Origin: Desulfovibrio sp.
GTDB lineage: Bacteria > Desulfobacterota > Desulfovibrionia > Desulfovibrionales > Desulfovibrionaceae
Direction of reading: 5' to 3'
DNA: 57,863 bases
Assembly (NCBI GenBank): GCA_031287575.1
Contig: JAITSV010000016.1
Location: 1 to 57,863, forward strand
The notes beneath the pieces are model-generated. The model did not search any database. It was not told the DNA's origin and worked only from the letters and a program-made list of their open reading frames with translations. Position 1 is the stretch's first letter. The number at the start of each line of letters is the position of its first letter. This document shows, piece after piece, positions 26,648-35,349 of this stretch. Made by a program: the position numbers and the translations under genes.

Positions 26648-27442
26648 CTACTCCGCGTCTGCCACTTCGATGTGCCCCAACCCCAGATGCACCATCAGCG
26701 CCGCGCAGTCGTCGGCCACCACGTGCGCCCCGGCCTCGTGCAGCGCACGGGCCGGGCTTTCGCCGCTGGTCACCCCGGCGGTCAGGGTGCCCGCGCGGTG
26801 CCCGGTCACGATGTCCATGGGGTGGTCGCCCACCATCAGCGCTTCGCCGGGGGCGCGGCCCAGCATGCCCAGCGCGCGCAGCAGGTGGTCCGGGTCGGGC
26901 TTTACGCGGGGCACGTCGTCGCGGGTAAGCAGGCAGGGGCACAGGACGTCCACGTCGGGAAACACGGCCCGCACCGCCTCCGGGCAGTTGCGGGTCACGA
27001 TGGCCACGGACACGTCCAGTGCGGCCAGTTTGGCCAGCATGGGGCGGGTGAACGAAAACAGGCTGCCCCGCGCGGCGGCCTCCACCTCCACCCGGCGGAT
27101 GGCGGCGTGGGCATCGGCATGCAGGGCGGCGGCGTCGGCGGGGCGGCCATGCGCTTCCAGCAGGGCGGTCACGTGGGCAATCCACTCCATCACCGGCAGG
27201 GCAGCCGGGTCGGGGCCATGAGCCGTATCAGGGTGATGGGTCGGATATGGGCGCTGCGTTGCATCCGGTTGCGGGTGTGGCTGCGGTGACGGATGCGGGT
27301 CCAGATGCACCCGCATGGCGTCCGCCACGGCGCGGCGCATGACACCGAAGTCCAGGGTGGGGGCGGCAAGAGTGCCGTCGAAGTCGAAGACCACGGCGCG
27401 CACGGCCACCCCGGCGCAATGCAGGGTGCGTCGGGCCATCAC
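26648..27442 (-). CDS. HAD-superfamily phosphatase
   Basis: Protein of 264 residues with all HAD motifs: I 'VVFDFDGTLAAP' (nucleophile and acid Asp), II 'VAIVTRNCP', III Lys in 'RVKPDPDHLL', IV 'LMVGDHPMDIVTG'. The cap is alpha-helical, as in phosphoglycolate phosphatase-like members. After the first motif (about residues 48-82) there is a His/Pro-rich low-complexity insert ('PHPSPQPHPQPDATQRPYPT') that is unlike the family. The start overlaps the DUF3179 stop by four bases (ATGA-type overlap), so it is translationally coupled to that gene. The substrate is unknown; phosphoglycolate is possible. Confidence 0.8.
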   Translation of the reverse strand: MMARRTLHCAGVAVRAVVFDFDGTLAAPTLDFGVMRRAVADAMRVHLDPHPSPQPHPQPDATQRPYPTHHPDTAHGPDPAALPVMEWIAHVTALLEAHGRPADAAALHADAHAAIRRVEVEAAARGSLFSFTRPMLAKLAALDVSVAIVTRNCPEAVRAVFPDVDVLCPCLLTRDDVPRVKPDPDHLLRALGMLGRAPGEALMVGDHPMDIVTGHRAGTLTAGVTSGESPARALHEAGAHVVADDCAALMVHLGLGHIEVADAE

Positions 27443-28704
27443 TGGAACGGGGCCAACCCCGGCAGGTTCAGCTGGGGCTGGGACTGGGGCGGCGAGGGCC
27501 AGGCGTCATTGACCGGCACCACCAGCGTTGCCGGGTGAAAGCTGGACCAGGCGAACCACATGGCGTTGACGGGTATCAGTTCGTTCAGCACGGCGCCCTT
27601 CATGGGGCCAGCCTCTGCCTTGCCGTCGATGGACCATTCGCTGCCACTTTCGGTGTCCACCAGGCGGTTGGGACTGTTTTTCTTCAGCGCGAAGTTGGCG
27701 GGTTTGCCCCACACCGTGCGGTCGTATACCCGGATCACGTCCAGCCGCCTGTCCACCACGGCCACCAACGGCATGGGGCCCTGGTCGATGTTGACCACGC
27801 CGTCCTTGCGCACGGTGGCCACGTCGATGGCCAGTTGCTGGCCCTGCACGTCCAGGCCGAGGATGGGCGTCTTGGGCTTCATGCGCCTGTCCAGCCTGGG
27901 CACGGCGTACATGATGCGGTCGTCGTCGTAGTAGGTGCCGGGCAGCAGGTAGGAACCGTAGGGATCCTTGCCGTACGAGCGGCGGACGCCGCTGGGTGTG
28001 GCCAGCACCTTCGCATCCGGCATGGCGGCGCGCGCCACGCCCCAGGTGGTCCACCAGGCGGGAATGCGTTGCAGCACCTTGCCGCGCAGGGGGCCGTCAA
28101 TGGCAATGCCCAGCAGTTGCGACCACAGGCTGCCGCTGGCCCTGTCGAACAGCACGGTGTTGTTGTACAGCAGGCGGCCATCCACGCCGAAGGTGGTCAT
28201 GAACCGGCCCGCCTGGCCCTTGTATGCGGCCAGCACGCCGGTGAGCGGGCTGTAGCTGATGCAGTAGGTGGCGTCGCCCACCACCTCGTTGACCACCTCG
28301 TGCCAGACCATGATGCGCTGGGGGTAGATGCGCGGGCCGTCGGGCAGGCGCACCACGAAGACCGGTTCCGGGTCTTCCAGGCTGAGGGCGGCGCTGATGG
28401 TGGAGGTGTATTCCGGGCGGTACAGGGCGGGAATGGCGTCGGGCTTGATCTTGGTTTCCAGCAGGCTGGACGTCAGTTGCTTCAGGTCGTCGTCGTTGCG
28501 TGGCCCCGCGGCGGCGGGCACCCCCAGGCACAGCAGGGCGACCAGGCAGGCCATGACCTGCCCGATGAATTTGACCGACTCGGTTTGCGTGGCCAGCCCG
28601 ACTCGTTTGAATAGACTGATACGCGCGAGCAGGCCAGCCAGTGTTGCCGACACGGTGCGGTGTGGCGGAAAGATGGTGCCGTGTGGTTGCATCCGTTGCC
28701 GCAT
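27439..28704 (-). CDS. DUF3179 domain-containing secreted protein
   Basis: Protein of 421 residues. The start at 28704 is preceded by AAGGAG at proper spacing. Residues about 45-68 form a hydrophobic segment ('FIGQVMACLVALLCLGVPAAAG') that could be a signal peptide with a long n-region or an anchor. The DUF3179 domain follows: 'VVRLPDGPRIYPQRIMVWHEVVNEVVGD', 'YCISYSPLTGVLAAY', 'LLYNNTVLFDRASGSLWSQL' and 'DPYGSYLLPGTYYDDD' match the family pattern well. The biochemical function of DUF3179 is not known to me. It begins a leftward pair with the HAD phosphatase; galE is divergent. Confidence 0.8.
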   Translation of the reverse strand: MRQRMQPHGTIFPPHRTVSATLAGLLARISLFKRVGLATQTESVKFIGQVMACLVALLCLGVPAAAGPRNDDDLKQLTSSLLETKIKPDAIPALYRPEYTSTISAALSLEDPEPVFVVRLPDGPRIYPQRIMVWHEVVNEVVGDATYCISYSPLTGVLAAYKGQAGRFMTTFGVDGRLLYNNTVLFDRASGSLWSQLLGIAIDGPLRGKVLQRIPAWWTTWGVARAAMPDAKVLATPSGVRRSYGKDPYGSYLLPGTYYDDDRIMYAVPRLDRRMKPKTPILGLDVQGQQLAIDVATVRKDGVVNIDQGPMPLVAVVDRRLDVIRVYDRTVWGKPANFALKKNSPNRLVDTESGSEWSIDGKAEAGPMKGAVLNELIPVNAMWFAWSSFHPATLVVPVNDAWPSPPQSQPQLNLPGLAPFQ

Positions 28705-28852
28705 GTGTTAGGTTCTCCTTGGCTGACGGCATGTTGCGGGGACAATGCGTCTCCTGCCCGGCATGCTGTCATGCGTGGCGTGCGGGTTGCCGTGCCGGAT
28801 GTTCCGGAAGACATGCCCGAAGGGCATGGTGCCGACGGTGCGCCAAAGGCAG

Positions 28853-28881
28853 TTGCGTCTGCATCAGGACAAGAATAGAGA
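28853..28881 (+). promoter_or_regulatory. Candidate galE promoter
   Basis: -35 TTGCGT (28853-28858), 17-bp spacer, -10 TAGAGA (28876-28881), about 74 bp before the galE start. A perfect hairpin CATGCCC-gaa-GGGCATG lies upstream at 28812-28828. Spacing is good but the matches are modest. Confidence 0.35.
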
Positions 28882-28954
28882 AAACGGCGGCATGGGGCAA
28901 GGACGCCCCGATCCGTCGTATTTGATGATGTCTTGCGACACCCCAGGAGGAACC

Positions 28955-30001
28955 ATGGGCGAAACACCCATCTGCAACGTGCTGGTCTGCGGCGGTGCGG
29001 GCTACATCGGCTCGCACATGGTGCGGGCGCTGGTGGCGCGCGGCTGCACGCCCGTGATCTTCGACAATCTTTCCACCGGCCATGCCGACGCCGTGGATGC
29101 CGCCGCCCCCGATTGCGACCTGGTGCGCGGCGACCTGCTGGACCGCCAGGCCCTGCGCCGTGTGTTCGCCGAGCACTGCTTCGACGCGGTGATGCACTTT
29201 TCCGCCCGCAGCCTGGTGGGCGAATCGGTGCGCGAACCCGCACTGTATTACGCCAACAACGTCACCGGCACCCTGAACCTGCTGGACGCCATGCGCGAGG
29301 CGGGCGTGTTGCGGCTGGTGTTTTCGTCCACGGCGGCGGTGTACGGCAACCCGGTCACCGAGCGCATCGCCGAGACGCATCCGCTGGCCCCGGTGAACCC
29401 CTACGGCGCGTCCAAGCTGATGGTGGAACGCATGCTGGCCGACCACGCCACGGCCTACGGGCTGCGCTCCGTGGCGTTGCGCTATTTCAACGCCGCCGGG
29501 GCGGACCGGGCGGGGGGCATCGGCGAATCGCACTCGCCGGAAACGCACCTCATCCCCAACATCCTGCGCGCGGTGCTGGGCACGGGCCCTGCGCTCACCG
29601 TGTTCGGCAGCGACTACGACACCCCGGACGGCACCTGCGTGCGCGACTACATCCACGTCAACGACCTGTGCGACGCGCACCTGGCCGCGCTGGACAGGCT
29701 GCTGGCCGCCCCCGTGGGCACGGCGGCCCTGAAGGACGGGGTGACGGCGGAAGGCGGCGCCCTGCACTACAACCTCGGCAACGGGCTGGGGTTCACCGTG
29801 CGCCAGGTCATCGACGCGGCGGCGCGGGTGACCGGGCGCGAGGTGCCCTACACCGTGGGGCCGCGCCGCGATGGCGACCCGGCCCGGCTGGTGGCCGACA
29901 GCACCCTGGCGGGCAGGGAACTGGGCTGGACCCCGAAGGTTACCGACATCCGCGAGATCATCGAAACCGCCTGGGCCTGGCACAGCGACCAGAAGTATTG
30001 A
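28955..30001 (+). CDS. galE: UDP-glucose 4-epimerase
   Basis: Extended short-chain dehydrogenase of 348 residues. The start at 28955 (MGETPICNVLV) is supported by a strong AGGAGG four bases upstream. The NAD-binding motif is 'GGAGYIGSHMV'; the catalytic Ser/Thr region is 'FSSTAAVYGNP' and the Tyr-x3-Lys is 'NPYGASKLMVE'. 'LRYFNAAGAD' and 'VRDYIHVNDLCDAHLAAL' are GalE signatures. It interconverts UDP-glucose and UDP-galactose for polysaccharide synthesis. It is alone on its strand and is convergent with the GNAT gene 21 bp away. Confidence 0.92.
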   Translation: MGETPICNVLVCGGAGYIGSHMVRALVARGCTPVIFDNLSTGHADAVDAAAPDCDLVRGDLLDRQALRRVFAEHCFDAVMHFSARSLVGESVREPALYYANNVTGTLNLLDAMREAGVLRLVFSSTAAVYGNPVTERIAETHPLAPVNPYGASKLMVERMLADHATAYGLRSVALRYFNAAGADRAGGIGESHSPETHLIPNILRAVLGTGPALTVFGSDYDTPDGTCVRDYIHVNDLCDAHLAALDRLLAAPVGTAALKDGVTAEGGALHYNLGNGLGFTVRQVIDAAARVTGREVPYTVGPRRDGDPARLVADSTLAGRELGWTPKVTDIREIIETAWAWHSDQKY

Positions 30002-30022
30002 ACTGCGGAGGGAGCCCGTGTT

Positions 30023-30535
30023 TCAGCCGGGCAGATCGGTAGGGCGAGGCAGACGCAGGTGGATCAGTGCCACGTGGTTTCCCCGCGTGTCGCGCCGTTC
30101 TTCCACGGCATGAGGACCGAATCCCAGCCCAGCGTACAGCAGCAGCCCCGCCGTGTTGCGGTTGAAGCACGATACGCCCACTTCGACGGCCCGGTGCTTC
30201 GTGAAGGCCAGATCGACCATCCAGCTCACGAGGTACCGGGCCGCGCCGCGTCCACGAGCCAGCGGATCAACCATGACGTTGCCGATGGCGCAGCGACCGC
30301 CCGTTTTCCAGTGGTGGAAGTTGGCGAACGCCGCCACGCGCCCGTCCAGCAAGGCCACGGTGGCGTCGGCCCGGCGAGCCACGGCTTCGCGCAGTTGTCT
30401 GGACGTCAGCGGAAAGGTGGCGGTGGGAAAGCAGAAGAACAGTTCATCCGCGTCACGCGGAAAGGCGCAGATGTCGGACAGATCGGCATCTTCAACTGGC
30501 CGGTGGGTGAACCGGGCGGGGGATGTGGATTCCAT
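30023..30535 (-). CDS. GNAT-family N-acetyltransferase
   Basis: Protein of 170 residues with GAGGAG upstream. The acetyl-CoA-binding motif A is visible as 'NVMVDPLARGRGAARYLVSWM' (R/Q-x-x-G-x-G/A form), followed by 'VEVGVSCFNRNTAGLLLYAGLGF', the standard GNAT motif B. The N-terminal 'FTHRPVEDADLSDICAFP' is typical of the RimJ/RimL-like subgroup. The substrate is unknown. It is the last gene of a leftward run beginning at rfbB, 60 bp beyond lpxB. Confidence 0.8.
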   Translation of the reverse strand: MESTSPARFTHRPVEDADLSDICAFPRDADELFFCFPTATFPLTSRQLREAVARRADATVALLDGRVAAFANFHHWKTGGRCAIGNVMVDPLARGRGAARYLVSWMVDLAFTKHRAVEVGVSCFNRNTAGLLLYAGLGFGPHAVEERRDTRGNHVALIHLRLPRPTDLPG

Positions 30536-30595
30536 GGCGACTCCTCTGCGTGGGAGTGAAGGGCAGGGGCATTCGTGCGAAAGCGCGGTGCGCGC

Positions 30596-31849
30596 CTACA
30601 GTTGGCCCTGCGGTGCGCCGCGCATCTCTTCAAGAATAATCCGCGCGGCGGCGTCCGCCGCGCCGGGGGGGCCGCAGCGGCGGCGCAGGTCGGCCAGGTC
30701 GGCGCGCACGCGGTCCAGTTCGTCGGGGGTATCCAGCCAGCGGCTGGCGTGGCGGGCCAGCACGGCGCCGTCGGCGTTCTCCTGCAACAGTTCGGGGAAC
30801 ACCTCGCGGTTCAGCACAAGGTTGGGCAGGCTGACCCACTGGACCTTCACCAGCCGCTTGCCCAGCCAGTACGAGAACGGCGACACCCGGTAGGCCACCA
30901 GCGTGGGCACGCCCAGCAGGGCCGTTTCCAGCGTGGCCGTGCCCGATGCGGCCAGCAGCAGTTGGCAGGTGCGCAGGGTGGCGTAACGGTCGTCCGGCGA
31001 TTCGATGGTCAGGGGCACGTCGGCGGGCCACAGGGCGCGCAGGGCGTCCTCGGTCACGTTGGGGGCGCGCACGCAGTGAAAGGACAGGCCGGGGCGGCTT
31101 TCCAGCAGCAGGCGGGCGGCCTTGCCGTATTCCGGCATCAGCGCCTCGATCTCCTTGCGGCGGCTGCCGGGCATCAGGCCGATGCGCCCCGGCACGGGGG
31201 CGATGGCGTCCAGCCGCTGCCAGTCCATCATGTCCAGCAGCGGGTTGCCCACGTAGTCCACGTCCATGCCGTGGCGGCGGTAGAACTCGACCTCGAAGGG
31301 CAGGATGCAGATCATCCGGCGGATGTGGCGGCGGATGAAGTTGACCCGCCCGGTGCGCCACGCCCAGATCTTGGGGCTGATGTAGTAGTGCACCGGAATG
31401 CCCAGTGCGTGGGCGGCCCTGGCGATGCGGAAGTTGAATTCCGGCGCGTCGATGAGCACCACGGCGTCGGGCCTGCGCGCGGCCAGTTCCGCCTTGATGC
31501 GGCGCAGCATGCCGAGGATGCGCGGCAGGTAGCCCAGCACCTCGGTGATGCCCATCACGGACAGGTCTTCCACCCGCAAGATGGCATCCTGCCCGGCTTC
31601 GCGCAGGTGCGGGCCACCCATGCCGATGCAGCGCAACGCCGGGTCGCGGCGGCGCAGGGCCTCCAGCAGGCGGCCTCCGTGCATGTCGCCGGAAAGTTCA
31701 CCGGCGTTGATCCACACGGTGCGCGGCGGGGTGCCAGGGGTTGCGCCGATCGTTACGCCGGACGCTGCGCCGACAGCAATGTCGGACGCTGCGGCAACGG
31801 GGGCGGTAGCTTCGGCTGGCTGCGCGCCGGGCTGGGGGGTGTCCGTCAT
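30596..31849 (-). CDS. lpxB: Lipid-A-disaccharide synthase
   Basis: GT19 glycosyltransferase of 417 residues; the first 40 are an Ala/Thr/Pro-rich extension before the usual start of the fold ('TVWINAGELSGDMHGGRLLEAL', where 'GE.SGD' is the LpxB signature). Further motifs: 'VVLIDAPEFNFRIAR', 'YYISPKIWAWR', 'ILPFEVEFYRRHGMDVDYVGNPL' and 'LMPGSRRKEIEALMPEYGKAARLL'. It joins UDP-diacylglucosamine and lipid X at the inner membrane. It is 10 bp downstream of the gate-protein gene, in a cluster with dTDP-sugar genes. Other lpx genes are absent from the window. Confidence 0.93.
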   Translation of the reverse strand: MTDTPQPGAQPAEATAPVAAASDIAVGAASGVTIGATPGTPPRTVWINAGELSGDMHGGRLLEALRRRDPALRCIGMGGPHLREAGQDAILRVEDLSVMGITEVLGYLPRILGMLRRIKAELAARRPDAVVLIDAPEFNFRIARAAHALGIPVHYYISPKIWAWRTGRVNFIRRHIRRMICILPFEVEFYRRHGMDVDYVGNPLLDMMDWQRLDAIAPVPGRIGLMPGSRRKEIEALMPEYGKAARLLLESRPGLSFHCVRAPNVTEDALRALWPADVPLTIESPDDRYATLRTCQLLLAASGTATLETALLGVPTLVAYRVSPFSYWLGKRLVKVQWVSLPNLVLNREVFPELLQENADGAVLARHASRWLDTPDELDRVRADLADLRRRCGPPGAADAAARIILEEMRGAPQGQL

Positions 31850-31859
31850 GCCCTGCCGC

Positions 31860-32843
31860 CTACGCGCCCATGCTTGCCGTGGTGACCGGCGACGGCGTGG
31901 GCCGCAGCCGGTCGTACAGCCGGATCAGCAGCATCACCACCACCATGGAGAAGATCAGCCGTCCCCACAGGGTGCCGCCCAGATGCGCGCCGATAAGGGT
32001 CATCAGCAGGGTGTCCTCGATGAGCGCGTGCGACAGGCCCATCAGCGACAGCGAACTGAACACGTCGCGCGGGGGCACCTTGCCGCCCTGCACCTCGTGT
32101 ACGATGAGCCCGCCGCCATAGGCGATGCCAAGGCCGAGGCCCACGATGGTGATGGTGGCGGCGTTGTCGCCGATGCCCATCAGCCGCAGCACCGGGCGCA
32201 GGCAGGCGTTGAGCAGTTTGGTGATGCCCACGGCGTCCAGCACGCGCATCAGGCCCATCAGCACCAGCACGATGCCGAACACCGAGACCAGGTTACGCGC
32301 TTCGTTCCAGGCCCAGGCGGCCAGGGTGGCCGGGGCCTCGCGCGGTGCCCACAGCATGGCGGCGGGCTCGGAAAGGTAGCCGGTGGCGTCGAAGAAGGCG
32401 CGCATCAGCATGCCGCACAGCAGCGCCCCGCCAAAGCGCAGCACGATCTGGGTGGTCATGTTCAGGCCGCACTGCTGGGCGATGCGCCCTTCCACCAGCA
32501 CGTTGTGGGCGATGAGCGTCATGGTGGCGAAGGTGGTCACCTGGGCCACACTCAGCTGTTCCATGCCCGGCAGCAGCCCGGCGTACACGAACAGGCCGCT
32601 GTAGATGTTCACCAGCATGCTGGTGGCCCACGACAGGCCGAGGTCCGCGGGCAGGCCCACCAGCCCCATGATGGGCGACAGCGGCAGGGCCAGGTAGCGC
32701 ACCAGGTCCAGTTCGGTCAGCACCTTGACCACGATGATGATGGGCACCATCACCTTGACCAGCGTCAGCCAGACCTGGAAGGCGTCCCTGGTGGTGGAGC
32801 AGGCGGCGCGTGCGAGCGTGCGAAGGGTTTCGGCGGGCGGCAT
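31860..32843 (-). CDS. Nucleoside-recognition (Gate) domain membrane protein
   Basis: Integral membrane protein of 327 residues with about eight hydrophobic segments. Two similar halves each carry a gate-like motif: 'LVKVMVPIIIVVKVLTELDLVRYLALPLSPIMGLVGLP' in the first and 'MRVLDAVGITKLLNACLRPVLRLMGIGDNAA' in the second. This matches the Gate (nucleoside recognition, SpmA/SpmB/YjiH-like) family. The transported substrate is unknown. It lies between rfbD and lpxB, 10 bp before lpxB, and probably shares their transcript. A role in envelope assembly would be inference from neighbours only. Confidence 0.75.
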   Translation of the reverse strand: MPPAETLRTLARAACSTTRDAFQVWLTLVKVMVPIIIVVKVLTELDLVRYLALPLSPIMGLVGLPADLGLSWATSMLVNIYSGLFVYAGLLPGMEQLSVAQVTTFATMTLIAHNVLVEGRIAQQCGLNMTTQIVLRFGGALLCGMLMRAFFDATGYLSEPAAMLWAPREAPATLAAWAWNEARNLVSVFGIVLVLMGLMRVLDAVGITKLLNACLRPVLRLMGIGDNAATITIVGLGLGIAYGGGLIVHEVQGGKVPPRDVFSSLSLMGLSHALIEDTLLMTLIGAHLGGTLWGRLIFSMVVVMLLIRLYDRLRPTPSPVTTASMGA

Positions 32844-32909
32844 GTGGTTTCCCTTTGGTATCCTGATCGTTGGTGGCCGCTGGCCGAAGTGCGGTCTGCC
32901 CGCGCGACG

Positions 32910-33791
32910 TCAGGCGTCGTGCATGGCGGGCAGGCATTCCTTGTAGATGTAGTCGCGCAGGGCCTGCGGCCACGGGCGCGGGGTGATGCCGGTCACCTGG
33001 GTGAAGCGCGCGGTGTCCAGCACCGAAAAGGGCGGGCGCTGGGCCTTTTGCGGGTAATCGCGTGATGGTATCGCGTGTACCTTGCAGGGCAGCCCGGCCA
33101 GGTTCACCGCCTCGGACGCCAGTTCGCACCAGCTGGCCTGCCCGGCGTTGGCCAGGTGGAAGATGCCGGTGGCCCGCAGTTCGGCCAGCTTCACGCTGCC
33201 CGCCGCAAGGTCCAGGGTGTAGGTGGGCGAACCGATCTGGTCGTGCACCACGCGGGCCTCGCCATTGTCGTGGCAGATGTCCAGGATGACCTTGACGAAA
33301 TTGCGGCGCCCCGGCCCGAACAGCCAGGATGTGCGCACCACGCAGGCGTTGTCCGGGCACTGTTGCAGCACGGCCTGTTCACCGGCCAGCTTGGTGGCGC
33401 CGTAGACGGACGCGGGGTCCGGCGTGTCTTCCGGCGTGTAGGGCGTGCCCTTCTTGCCGCTGAACACGAAATCGGTGCTGAACTGCACGAGATGCATGGA
33501 CGTGCCGCGGACCATGCGCGCGAGGCAGGTGGGCAGTTGGCGGTTGAGACGGGTGGCGTCTTCTTCGCGCTCTTCGGCCAGGTCCACCTGGGTCCAGGCC
33601 ACGGTGTTGAAGATCACGGCGGGTTCGGCGCGCTCGATGAACGAGGCCAGCGCCCCGGAATCAAGCACATTCACGTCGTCGCGCCCGGTGGGCAGGGCGT
33701 CCCAGCCCGATTCGCGCAGCACGCGCACCAGGGCCTGGCCGAGCAGCCCGGTCCTGCCGCCGAGCACCAGCGCCTTGGGGCGCGGGCTCAC
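32910..33791 (-). CDS. rfbD: dTDP-4-dehydrorhamnose reductase
   Basis: Protein of 293 residues, RmlD/RfbD family. The NADPH-binding glycine motif is 'VLGGRTGLLGQALV'; 'VIFNTVAWTQVDLAE' corresponds to the conserved 'N.AAYT.VD.AE' of RmlD. The catalytic 'FSTDFVFSG' and 'YGATKLAGEQAVL' (Tyr-x3-Lys) are intact, as is 'RTSWLFGPGRRNFV'. It forms dTDP-L-rhamnose from the 4-keto intermediate. The start overlaps the rfbB stop by four bases (ATGA), so translation is coupled. The 3,5-epimerase (rfbC) and thymidylyltransferase (rfbA) genes are not present here. Confidence 0.88.
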   Translation of the reverse strand: MSPRPKALVLGGRTGLLGQALVRVLRESGWDALPTGRDDVNVLDSGALASFIERAEPAVIFNTVAWTQVDLAEEREEDATRLNRQLPTCLARMVRGTSMHLVQFSTDFVFSGKKGTPYTPEDTPDPASVYGATKLAGEQAVLQQCPDNACVVRTSWLFGPGRRNFVKVILDICHDNGEARVVHDQIGSPTYTLDLAAGSVKLAELRATGIFHLANAGQASWCELASEAVNLAGLPCKVHAIPSRDYPQKAQRPPFSVLDTARFTQVTGITPRPWPQALRDYIYKECLPAMHDA

Positions 33792-34813
33792 AGTCGTTCT
33801 CCGTACCAGCGTTGCATGAATTCCCTGTACGCCCCCGAGGCCACGCTTTCAAGCCATGCCGCGTTGTCCCGGTACCAGGCCACGGTTTCGGCCAGGCCTC
33901 GCTCGAAGTCGTATTCCGGGGCATAGCCAAGCTCTTGCGCCGCCAGGGAAAAGTCCATGGCGTAGCGGCGGTCGTGGCCGGGCCGGTCGGTAACGTGGCG
34001 GATCAGGCTTTCCGGCTTGCCCACCAGACGCAGGATGGCGCGCACCACCTCCATGTTGGGGCGTTCCGCCGCGCCGCCGAAGTTGTACACCGCGCCGGGG
34101 CGGCCCTTTTCCAGGGCCAGCAGCACGCCCCGGCAGTGGTCGTCCACGTGGATCCAGTCGCGCACGTTCATGCCGTCGCCGTAGACGGGCAGGGTTTCGT
34201 CGCGCCCGGCCCGGCCGATCATCAGCGGGATGAGCTTTTCGGGGAACTGGTAGGGGCCGTAGTTGTTGGAGCAGCGGGTGATGACCACCGGGTAGCCGTA
34301 GGTCTCGTACCAGGCGCGGGCCATCAGGTCGCCCGACGCCTTGGAGGCGGAATAGGGGCTGTTGGGGGCCAGGGGGGTGGATTCGGTGAAGCGGCCTTCC
34401 GTCCCAAGGGTGCCGTACACTTCGTCGGTGGAAACGTGGACGAAGCGGGCCACCCCGGCCTCGCGCGCTGCGGTGAGCAGGGTCTGCGTGCCCAGCACGT
34501 TGGTGACCACGAAGGGCGCGGGATCGTCTATGGAGCGGTCCACGTGGGTTTCCGCCGCGAAGTTGACCACCGCGTCGATGCGGTGTTGCGCAAGGATGCG
34601 GCGTACCGCATCCGCGTCGGCGATGTCGGCGTGCTCGAAGAAATAGCGGGCGCCGCCATGGGCTTTTTCGATGTCGGCGAGGTTCAGCGGGTTGCCCGCG
34701 TAGGTCAGCTTGTCGAGGTTGACCACCGTGATGTCGGGGCGGCGGTCGATGACGAGACGGACGAAGTTGGTGCCGATGAAGCCGCAACCGCCCGTGACGA
34801 GTAGGCGCATCAT
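33788..34813 (-). CDS. rfbB: dTDP-glucose 4,6-dehydratase
   Basis: Extended SDR enzyme of 341 residues. The NAD motif is 'VTGGCGFIGTNFVRLV' and the family signature 'VNLDKLTYAGNPLNL' follows. The active-site region has 'VHVSTDEVYGTLG' (Thr-Asp-Glu triad) and 'YSASKASGDLMARAW' (Tyr-x3-Lys), with 'RCSNNYGPYQFPEKLIPLMI' typical of RfbB. It makes dTDP-4-keto-6-deoxyglucose. It is the first gene of the leftward cluster to the GNAT gene. Two ATG codons stand in tandem at the start (34813 and 34810); GGAGA precedes them. Confidence 0.93.
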   Translation of the reverse strand: MMRLLVTGGCGFIGTNFVRLVIDRRPDITVVNLDKLTYAGNPLNLADIEKAHGGARYFFEHADIADADAVRRILAQHRIDAVVNFAAETHVDRSIDDPAPFVVTNVLGTQTLLTAAREAGVARFVHVSTDEVYGTLGTEGRFTESTPLAPNSPYSASKASGDLMARAWYETYGYPVVITRCSNNYGPYQFPEKLIPLMIGRAGRDETLPVYGDGMNVRDWIHVDDHCRGVLLALEKGRPGAVYNFGGAAERPNMEVVRAILRLVGKPESLIRHVTDRPGHDRRYAMDFSLAAQELGYAPEYDFERGLAETVAWYRDNAAWLESVASGAYREFMQRWYGERL

Positions 34814-34841
34814 GTCTCCGTGAAAGGTGACGGGTGTGCAA

Positions 34842-34986
34842 GGAGCTGTCTCTAACTTGTCTTTTCGCCCGTTGGCGGCGTCAAACTTCGCCTGCCATAT
34901 CGGTCGAATACGAGAAGAGTATGCTCCCTCATGGCAGGCTTGTTTTCCTTGCCAACGAACGAAAATCCTAATTTAGAGACAGCCCC
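34842..34986. repeat. Palindromic MITE-like element, copy E1
   Basis: Element of about 145 bp whose ends are inverted copies: GGAGCTGTCTCTAA on the left and TTAGAGACAGCCCC on the right. The complementarity continues inward (TTTTCGCCCGTTGGC against GCCAACGAACGAAAA). Internal blocks TCAAACTTCGCCTGCCAT, CGGTCGAATACGA and CTCCCTCATGGCAGGCT are shared with the copies at 46193-46565 and 50492-50616. There is no coding capacity. It lies 29 bp upstream of rfbB, in a divergent spacer with cbiK. Confidence 0.85.
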
Positions 34987-35349
34987 TAGGGATGGAAACC
35001 GGGAGGTGAGGCCCGGTTATGTCTGACGAGGCCCGGTGCCCAGGCTCGGGCCAGGCTTTGTAACGCCCGGATGGTACAGGCAGCGGCAGGGCAAGGTCAA
35101 TATGGCGCGGTGGGTGGCGCTGGCGCGGTGCGCGCTGTGCATCGTGCAGAAATAACTTGCAATGTTGCGTCGTCGTGGGTAGCGTGCACCGTGGCGCTTC
35201 ACGTCGTTGCGCCGCCCGGCATGCGGTGGGGCGAGCAGCCCCTGGCGCTCCGGGCGCGGCCAGTCTGTGTCCAGTCTGGGGCCAGTCTGTGTCCAGTCCG
35301 CATCCGCCTGCCGCAAGTCCATTTCGCACACGGTTCGTATGGCACCCGC
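34987..35349. other. Spacer upstream of cbiK
   Basis: About 360 bp with no supported gene. A degenerate CCAGTCTG-type direct repeat lies at 35263-35300. I looked for a cobalamin riboswitch upstream of cbiK and saw no recognisable B12 box. The cbiK promoter should be here but is not evident. Confidence 0.5.

Noticed and set aside
34987..35349. Cobalamin riboswitch upstream of cbiK
   Set aside because: No B12-box-like sequence or conserved core was seen in either strand of the leader.
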